Source of the DNA: Shewanella yunxiaonensis
Lineage (GTDB): Bacteria; Pseudomonadota; Gammaproteobacteria; Enterobacterales; Shewanellaceae
Assembly (NCBI RefSeq): GCF_018223345.1
Contig: NZ_CP073587.1
Span: forward strand, 2,639,001 to 2,703,000
Direction of reading: 5' to 3'
Length of the DNA stretch: 64,000 bases
Shown here in pieces: positions 58,460 to 64,000 of the stretch. The notes beneath the pieces were generated by a model. It had not been told where the DNA came from, made no database searches, and saw only the letters and a list, made by a program, of their open reading frames with translations. Position 1 is the stretch's first letter, and every line of letters begins with the position of its first letter. A program made the translations under genes and the position numbers.

Positions 58460-59044
58460 ATGACCCGTTGGATTATTGTTTTGCCGTTGTTGCTGTGCAG
58501 TCAGTTAGCACTGGCGCTCGACATTCAAAAGGACAATCTGTTTCCTCGAGTGGAGTTGGACACCACAATGGGCAAAATTGTGGTAGATCTTGACCGTAGC
58601 CGGGCCCCTATCACGGTGGATAATTTTCTGACTTATGTGGTAAGAGGCGATTATAACAACACTGTATTCCACCGAATTATCAAAGACTTTGTTGTTCAAG
58701 GTGGAGGTTATGATCCACAGCTCAAGACATTGCGGGAAGATAAGCCAATTGTTAATGAGTCGGGTAATGGCCTATCCAACACGTTAGGTACTATCGGCAT
58801 GGCTCGGGAGAAAGATCCACATACGGCTACCCGGCAGTTTTACTTCAATGTGGCGGACAATACTAAGCTCGACCCTTCCTCGAAACACTGGGGATATGCA
58901 GTTTTTGGTGAAGTCAGTGAAGGGCTTGAGGTGCTGCAAAAAATGGCACAGGTGCCTACCGGACCCAATACTGCATTGCAATGGGAAGATGTGCCGTTAA
59001 CGCCCATTATTCTGAAAAAGGCGACATTGCTCCCAGCAAATTGA
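58460..59044 (+). CDS. Periplasmic cyclophilin-type peptidyl-prolyl isomerase
   Basis: 194 aa. Signal peptide (WIIVLPLLLCSQLALA, cleavage before LDIQ) and a cyclophilin core: VELDTTMGKIVVDLD, catalytic FHRIIKDFVVQGGGYD, ATRQFYFNVADN and GYAVFGEVSEGLEVL. It belongs to the PpiA (RotA) group that aids outer-membrane protein folding. A perfect 8-bp inverted repeat at 59055-59071 follows, without a T-run. Confidence 0.92.
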   Translation: MTRWIIVLPLLLCSQLALALDIQKDNLFPRVELDTTMGKIVVDLDRSRAPITVDNFLTYVVRGDYNNTVFHRIIKDFVVQGGGYDPQLKTLREDKPIVNESGNGLSNTLGTIGMAREKDPHTATRQFYFNVADNTKLDPSSKHWGYAVFGEVSEGLEVLQKMAQVPTGPNTALQWEDVPLTPIILKKATLLPAN

Positions 59045-59111
59045 TCTGGGGCTACACTGCTCGGAGCAGTGACTATACTAAGAACAAAAATAATCTTCAG
59101 GAGAAGGATTG

Positions 59112-59438
59112 ATGACAACGGATGACTTCATCCGGTTAAAGGCACCACAATTGGCCAATTATGGAAAAGCCTTTTATCAACAACAACTTCCACTATCAGA
59201 ACTCCGACTATATCTGTGGGATACCCTCGAAGAATGGTTTACGCTTCGTCTACAAGGCGAAGCGCAATCTGATATTGAAAAAGTCTTTTGGTTTCTGCTC
59301 TATAGTTTCGATAAATGGCCTGAATGGGCGTTACGAGGCAATCAGTATTTGCGTAAACAACTGCAGCAATGTTGTGATTTTCTTGATGGCGAAGGCCTAT
59401 ATCCACAAGGATGCCAAGGTGTTCGTCCTGCGGCCTGA
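59112..59438 (+). CDS. Hypothetical small acidic protein
   Basis: 108 aa from ATG 59112 (AGGAGAAGG just upstream; a TTG at 59109 is in frame). Predicted all-helical, rich in aromatic residues (TLEEWFTLRLQGE, KVFWFLLYSFDKWPEWAL), one pair of cysteines in LQQCCDFLDGEG. No family recognised; no signal peptide. Between the cyclophilin gene and the AmpG-type gene. Confidence 0.7.
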   Translation: MTTDDFIRLKAPQLANYGKAFYQQQLPLSELRLYLWDTLEEWFTLRLQGEAQSDIEKVFWFLLYSFDKWPEWALRGNQYLRKQLQQCCDFLDGEGLYPQGCQGVRPAA

Positions 59439-59551
59439 GCCAACAAGTGCTTCGCATTTTTCTATACAAGCGGCGTAATTAAGCCGCTTGTTGCTTGCAG
59501 TCACTTCGCCAGACTTTTAAGCTAGGGACTTTCCTCTCCAGCTGTCGTGTC

Positions 59552-60955
59552 ATGTCTAAAAGCCATCTATCTACGTTAAAAAATACCTTTGGCATCTATC
59601 TGCATCGGCGGGTATTGGTATTGCTATTACTTGGCTTTTCATCCGGACTGCCACTAATGTTAGTGTTTTCCACGCTGTCATTCTGGTTACGAGAAGCAGG
59701 AGTTGATCGCGCAGAAATTGGCTATTTCAGCTGGATTGCTCTGATGTATGCGTTTAAATGGGCTTGGTCGCCGTTAGTTGATCGCATGCCGCTCCCCTTT
59801 CTCAGTCACTATTTCGGGCGCCGCCGTGGTTGGATGATCTTTTCGCAGTCACTCTTGATAATGGCCATTCTTGGCATGGCCGCCAGCGATCCTCGTAGCG
59901 ACCTTACGCACTTAGCACTATTTGCAGCACTGGTGGCATTTTCCTCCGCCACTCAGGATATTGTCATCGATGCCTTTCGCATTGAATCGGCCCCGGAAGG
60001 TATGCAAGCCGCGCTAGCCGCGGCATATCAGGTCGGTTATCGCAGTGCCATGATTATTGCGACCGCTGGCGCACTGACCATTGCCGCCTGGATCTCACCT
60101 AATCCTGAAGGTTATGATCTTAATAGCTGGCAAACGGCCTACTTAGCGATGGCAGGGTTGATGTTAATCGGGCTCATCACCAGCTTCTTTGCCAGTGAAC
60201 CTTGCGTAGATGTACGCGATGCCTGTGGTGAAGAAATTCGGATGAAGCAACACCTACGTCAACAACATTCACGCCCGGTTGCCGGGCTACTTGCCTGGCT
60301 CTATGCCGCAGTGGCCTTGCCATTCATTGATTTTTTCCGTCGCTATGGCACGCATGCCATTGTCATATTGCTACTGATTTCCTGTTATCGCATCTCAGAC
60401 ATAGTGATGGGCATTATGGCTAACGTGTTCTATGTCGATATGGGATTTTCCAAAGAGGAGATTGCCACCCTCAGCAAGGTCTACGGGCTGATTATGACGC
60501 TGATAGGCTCCGGTGTTGGCGGCTTATTGGTCGCCCGCTATGGCACCATGAAAATCCTCTACATTGGCGCGTTTCTGGTCGCTACGACTAACCTGCTGTT
60601 CGCCCTCCAAGCCTATGTTGGCTATAACGTGCCGCTGTTGACGGTGGCCATCTCTGCCGACAACTTCAGTGGTGGTATTGCGACAGCGGCATTTATCGCT
60701 TATTTATCAGGGCTAACGGGGGCCGGTTACAGCGCGACACAATATGCGCTGCTTTCGTCGATCATGCTGTTATTTCCCAAATTCATCGCCGGATTCTCCG
60801 GTGAATGGGTTAACGCCTTTGGCTATGTAAATTTCTTTGTCAGTGCCAGCATTATTGGCTTACCAGTATTGCTGCTCATCAAACTTGTGGATCGCAAACC
60901 ACCAGCGCTAGCGGAGACAGTTACAGCAGACGACAAAGCCTCTGAACAGCCATAA
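59552..60955 (+). CDS. ampG: AmpG-type MFS permease (muropeptide importer)
   Basis: 467 aa from ATG 59552 (MSKSHLSTLK), with a weak RBS; the frame opens upstream to 59495. Twelve to fourteen hydrophobic segments. AmpG signatures: LLLLGFSSGLPLMLVFSTLSFWLREAGV, KWAWSPLVDR, SQDIVIDAFRIE-like ATQDIVIDAFRIE, and LSGLTGAGYSATQYALLSS. Imports GlcNAc-anhydroMurNAc-peptides for recycling through AnmK (8319-9443) and related enzymes. yajG upstream supports the assignment. Confidence 0.92.
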   Translation: MSKSHLSTLKNTFGIYLHRRVLVLLLLGFSSGLPLMLVFSTLSFWLREAGVDRAEIGYFSWIALMYAFKWAWSPLVDRMPLPFLSHYFGRRRGWMIFSQSLLIMAILGMAASDPRSDLTHLALFAALVAFSSATQDIVIDAFRIESAPEGMQAALAAAYQVGYRSAMIIATAGALTIAAWISPNPEGYDLNSWQTAYLAMAGLMLIGLITSFFASEPCVDVRDACGEEIRMKQHLRQQHSRPVAGLLAWLYAAVALPFIDFFRRYGTHAIVILLLISCYRISDIVMGIMANVFYVDMGFSKEEIATLSKVYGLIMTLIGSGVGGLLVARYGTMKILYIGAFLVATTNLLFALQAYVGYNVPLLTVAISADNFSGGIATAAFIAYLSGLTGAGYSATQYALLSSIMLLFPKFIAGFSGEWVNAFGYVNFFVSASIIGLPVLLLIKLVDRKPPALAETVTADDKASEQP

Positions 60956-60958
60956 AGA

Positions 60959-61444
60959 TTAATCACGAAAGTTGTTGAACTGGAACGGCTGTCCTAGCTC
61001 CGCATTTCGGGCTAGCGCCATTACCGCTTGTAAATCATCACGCTTCTTGCCCGTTACCCGCACGGAATCGCCCTGAATTTGGGCTTGGACCTTTAGCTTG
61101 CTGTCCTTGATGAGCTTCACCAGCTTTTTGGCCGTTTCAGTCTCAACGCCCTGCTTAAAGCGTACTTTCAACGCAAAGGTTTTTCCGGTGTGGATAATTT
61201 TTTCATCGACCTCCATCGCCTTCGGATCCACATTGCGTTTACTTAGCTGAGTCCGCAGGATATCGACCATTTGCTTACACTGAAAATCAGATTCTGATGA
61301 GAGCGTTATGACAAAATCCTTCAGATCCACATCGTATTCCACGCCACGGAAATCAAAGCGTGAATCCAGCTCACGGCGGCTATTATCGGTTGCATTACGC
61401 AGTTCAACGGCATTTACTTCAGAAACAATATCAAATGAAGGCAT
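60959..61444 (-). CDS. yajQ: YajQ family nucleotide-binding protein
   Basis: 161 aa UPF0234 protein: two ferredoxin-like domains, [18 protein letters not shown] at the N terminus and [18 protein letters not shown] near the C terminus. Homologues bind c-di-GMP (Xanthomonas YajQ) or nucleic acid. Only 3 bases separate it from the converging ampG stop. Confidence 0.94.
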   Translation of the reverse strand: MPSFDIVSEVNAVELRNATDNSRRELDSRFDFRGVEYDVDLKDFVITLSSESDFQCKQMVDILRTQLSKRNVDPKAMEVDEKIIHTGKTFALKVRFKQGVETETAKKLVKLIKDSKLKVQAQIQGDSVRVTGKKRDDLQAVMALARNAELGQPFQFNNFRD

Positions 61445-61581
61445 AATTTTTCTTTACCATGGCTTAATTCTGTATGTGAGTTTACTGCATGTTGAAGATC
61501 AGCTGAACTGAAGTGTGTTTACGGATGACAGCCTAAGGTACTTTTGCATATTATGGAGAGCAGATTTTCCCTGACGCCGAA

Positions 61582-61953
61582 GTGAATGTGATTAAGAAAC
61601 AGCTAGTTTTCCGGGTAGCATTACTGGCCGCAGTACTGTTGATCAGTTATCTGGTTTTTTCCAAGCCCAGTTATCCGCAGAATATCCCGAATATCGACAA
61701 AGTTGGTCATGTTGGTAGCTTCTTCCTGCTGGCGTGGCTAGCTTATCTGGCCTACCGTCCGCGCTGGTACTGGATTGTACTGGAACTCGCGTGTTACGGA
61801 TTCATTATTGAAGCAGTGCAATACTTTCTGCCTTACCGCAGTTGCGACGTAAAAGATTTTATGGCCGATATGGCAGGGGTCGCTCTATTCTATCTGCTAC
61901 TTGGAAGCTGGCGCGGTTTGCGTAAGAGGCGACAATCGAGCAACAAGGCATGA
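61582..61953 (+). CDS. VanZ-like membrane protein
   Basis: 123 aa starting at GTG 61582 or GTG 61588. Four membrane helices with VanZ-like sequence (NIDKVGHVGSFFLLAWLAYL, LACYGFIIEAVQYFLPYRSCDVKDFMADMAGVAL): the Asp/Glu/His within helices is the family hallmark. Role unknown. Its last codons overlap panE by 4 bases (ATGA). Confidence 0.82.
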   Translation: MNVIKKQLVFRVALLAAVLLISYLVFSKPSYPQNIPNIDKVGHVGSFFLLAWLAYLAYRPRWYWIVLELACYGFIIEAVQYFLPYRSCDVKDFMADMAGVALFYLLLGSWRGLRKRRQSSNKA

Positions 61954-62870
61954 GAATAGCGATTTTAGGCGCTGGCGCAATCGGTCAGTTACTCGCGCAT
62001 CAATTGGCAGATTGCGGAGAGTTTCCGTTATTGCTAGTGCGGCCGGAGCATACACCGTGCCGTGGACAGGACACGTATCATATTGAGTCAGATCAGCAAC
62101 GCCGCGCGCATACCTTTCAGTGGCTGTCCACCACCGCTGATAACCAGGCATTCAGCGAAATTGAGCTACTGATAGTGACGCTCAAAGCTTATCAAGTTCC
62201 AACGGTATTGCCGGAATTACTTCCTAAGCTGCCATTAAGTTGTCATGTGCTGCTGTTGCACAACGGGCTGGGCTCCCACAGTAAAATCATTCCGCTGCTC
62301 AATGGTAGAGGTCTTTCGCTCGGTACCACCAGCCAAGGCGCACTCAGGCAAACCCCGCAACAAATACGTCATACCGGTAAAGGATTAACACAATTCGGCC
62401 CAATTGCCGGGCCCATGATGTCAGCCCCATTAAAACTCTTATTGTTGAAAGCCATTCCTGACAGTGAGTGGTGTGATGATATTTTGCAGGCGCTGTGGGA
62501 AAAACTGGCCGTTAATGCTGCCATTAACCCACTAACGGCGATTGATAACGTGCCAAACGGCACACTAGCAGCGGAGCGCTACCAACAAACCATCAAAATG
62601 GTTATTAATGAGCTGGTTAGTATTGCTCACTTGGAAGGGATATCACTTCATTGTGACAAGTTGCTGCTGCGAGTGAACAAGGTTATCGAACTCACCGCCA
62701 AGAACTATTCCTCCATGCAGCAAGATCTGCAACATGGTCGCCCGACAGAGATTGATGCCATTAATGGCTACCTCGTGCAATTGGCCCAACAGCATGGAAT
62801 TGAGGCGCCAATGAACCAGTTGCTGACCCAAAAGATTAAACAGCTATCTCACTTAGCTGATGCGTTGTAA
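61950..62870 (+). CDS. panE: 2-dehydropantoate 2-reductase
   Basis: 306 aa. NADPH-dependent reduction of ketopantoate in pantothenate synthesis. Rossmann motif GAGAIGQLLAHQL at the N terminus, LLHNGLGSH, and the catalytic region KLAVNAAINPLTAI with a conserved Lys, then the helical C-terminal domain with EIDAINGYLVQLAQQHGIEAP. Coupled to the VanZ-like gene. Its 3' end overlaps the convergent DUF819 gene by 18 bases. Confidence 0.9.
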   Translation: MRIAILGAGAIGQLLAHQLADCGEFPLLLVRPEHTPCRGQDTYHIESDQQRRAHTFQWLSTTADNQAFSEIELLIVTLKAYQVPTVLPELLPKLPLSCHVLLLHNGLGSHSKIIPLLNGRGLSLGTTSQGALRQTPQQIRHTGKGLTQFGPIAGPMMSAPLKLLLLKAIPDSEWCDDILQALWEKLAVNAAINPLTAIDNVPNGTLAAERYQQTIKMVINELVSIAHLEGISLHCDKLLLRVNKVIELTAKNYSSMQQDLQHGRPTEIDAINGYLVQLAQQHGIEAPMNQLLTQKIKQLSHLADAL

Positions 62871-64000
62871 CCATTGTCCACATGCCCAAGCAACAAAATT
62901 AGCCCAAGCATAACCAAACACTGCAATCAAAACCGCCAAGGGTACCAAAGCTTTATTGTAGGCACTTGCCACCACAGGTGCAGATGCTGCACCACCGAGA
63001 TTACACTGGCTAGCGATAGCCATGTAACTGAAAGGTAGGCGCAAACGCCAAGTTGCGAACAACATCAGTATTATGTGAATAAATAACCAAACAGCGCCTA
63101 TCACAAAATACCACGGCAATGATAGCAACATGGCAATATTCATCTTTAACCCCATAATTGCCAACATAAAATACAAACATACGGTACCTATTTTATCAGC
63201 GCCATACATCGCAAGTTTTCTCGCAGGGCTAAGTGACAACATCACGCTGCCAGTGGTGATTAACACAATTCTCCATAAAAACGGCAAATGTAGCTGATAT
63301 TGAGAAGCCCCAGGCCAAAGAGTGGAACACCATGTTGCCAGCCAGCCAGAGCATGCGTGAGCCAAACCACTTAGAACCAAAGGCAGACATATCAATAGCA
63401 TCAGGTGACGTAAGTCGGGCAAACGTTCTGCCGGAGCGACAGTATTTGTTAATATTGCTGGGGAACGACTGCCCAACCAACGATTAATTTGAGGTTCGTG
63501 AGGTGCCAGAAACAATAGCAACGACATCCAAATCCCGGACAACAAGACGTTTACGGTAACAAAAACGCCAAAAATATTGTCGCCTACGTTAAATAACTGT
63601 TTGATAGCCATTTGATTAGCGGTACCGCCCACCCAGTTTCCAGCCAACGTTGCCATGCCTCGCCAAAGACTATTGCTGCCATGATCCAGTAACATTGACG
63701 GGGAAAAATGAGTGACAAATAGCAATGCCAGTGGCCCACCAATAAACACCCCGAGACTGCCAATCAGAAACAAAAGAAATAACTTACCACCGCTACTAAT
63801 AACGGCGCGAATATCCAATCCTAAGAGTAAGAGACAAAGGCAGGAGGGCATTAAATAATCGCGCACCAGATAGATCAATTGAGAATTCTCTATCTGGATC
63901 AAATGGAAGGTGTTAAGGAGTGACGGCAGAAAATAGCACGCCACCATCACTGGCATAACTTTGTATAACGTAATGAAAAATCGACGCTTGATCCCTGAAG
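62853..64000 (-). CDS. DUF819 family membrane permease, partial
   Basis: At least 382 aa; the reading frame stays open past ATG 63956 to the right window edge (KRRFFITLYKVMPVMVACYFLPS), so the start is outside. Ten or more membrane helices. DUF819 features: LPSLLNTFHLIQIENSQLIYLVRDYLMPSCLCLLLLGLD-type start, GNWVGGTANQMAIKQL, and the end SQCNLGGAASAPVVASAYNKALVPLAVLIAVFGYAWANF. These resemble bile-acid/sodium symporter-fold transporters; substrate unknown. Confidence 0.88.
   Translation of the reverse strand, partial: SGIKRRFFITLYKVMPVMVACYFLPSLLNTFHLIQIENSQLIYLVRDYLMPSCLCLLLLGLDIRAVISSGGKLFLLFLIGSLGVFIGGPLALLFVTHFSPSMLLDHGSNSLWRGMATLAGNWVGGTANQMAIKQLFNVGDNIFGVFVTVNVLLSGIWMSLLLFLAPHEPQINRWLGSRSPAILTNTVAPAERLPDLRHLMLLICLPLVLSGLAHACSGWLATWCSTLWPGASQYQLHLPFLWRIVLITTGSVMLSLSPARKLAMYGADKIGTVCLYFMLAIMGLKMNIAMLLSLPWYFVIGAVWLFIHIILMLFATWRLRLPFSYMAIASQCNLGGAASAPVVASAYNKALVPLAVLIAVFGYAWANFVAWACGQWLQRIS

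Noticed and set aside
59055..59071. Terminator after the cyclophilin gene
   Set aside because: CACTGCTC-G-GAGCAGTG is a perfect inverted repeat but has no T-run and a 1-base spacer.

Overview
This window is about 64 kb of ordinary, gene-dense gammaproteobacterial chromosome. The gene content points to a marine Shewanella-like member of the Alteromonadales: a complete Na+-translocating NADH:quinone reductase cluster (nqrABCDEF plus nqrM), NhaD, gspAB next to cca, the rpsU-yqeY-dnaG-rpoD operon, an unlinked long PyrB without PyrI, a choice-of-anchor-H surface protein and paired bacterioferritins. The genus is inferred from protein features and gene order; no database was searched. Both ends cut genes (gltB on the left, a DUF819 permease on the right).

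Layout. 1-5.6 kb: gltB end, gltD, mtnN, a CbiB-like membrane protein, DUF2721 and two exported small proteins. 5.6-10.4 kb: tyrS, divergent M23 peptidase and anmK (cell-wall remodelling and recycling), DUF2750, membrane protein. 10.4-17.6 kb: erpA, DUF6776, clcA, pyrB, hemL, nhaD. 17.6-25.7 kb: gspB/gspA (type II secretion assembly), cca, a Braun-type lipoprotein, uppP, folK, folB, plsY, tsaD. 25.7-30.6 kb: macromolecular-synthesis operon rpsU-yqeY-dnaG-rpoD followed by tRNA-Ile2(CAU). 30.7-33.2 kb: AmmeMemoRadiSam trio amrS/amrB/amrA. 33.2-37.7 kb: dinB, a complete 1300-bp ISL3-family element, and a chemoreceptor. 37.8-39.1 kb: a previously untracked 56-aa gene and two bacterioferritin genes, both units preceded by Fur-like boxes. 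39.2-45.5 kb: nqrM and nqrA-F. 46-48.9 kb: luxS, bolA, alkB-like, rlmG. 49-56 kb: S9 peptidase, choice-of-anchor-H protein, PepSY protein, PhoPQ-like two-component system, DUF3300 protein. 56-64 kb: grxB, DUF2804, yajG, periplasmic cyclophilin, a small conserved protein, ampG-type permease, yajQ, VanZ-like protein, panE and the DUF819 protein.

The most striking observation is at dinB. The IS element has an exact 8-bp target duplication, and joining the flanks after removing one copy recreates a near-consensus LexA operator (CTGT-N8-ACAG) lying in the 17-bp spacer of a -35/-10 promoter that faces dinB. The element therefore inserted precisely in the SOS box, splitting both operator and promoter of DNA polymerase IV. 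Other points worth checking are the complementary active-site losses in the two bacterioferritins, the Fur-box-preceded small ORF, a 9-G tract inside clcA, and the AmmeMemoRadiSam locus, whose physiological role is still poorly defined. I found no CRISPR array, prophage or defence island.
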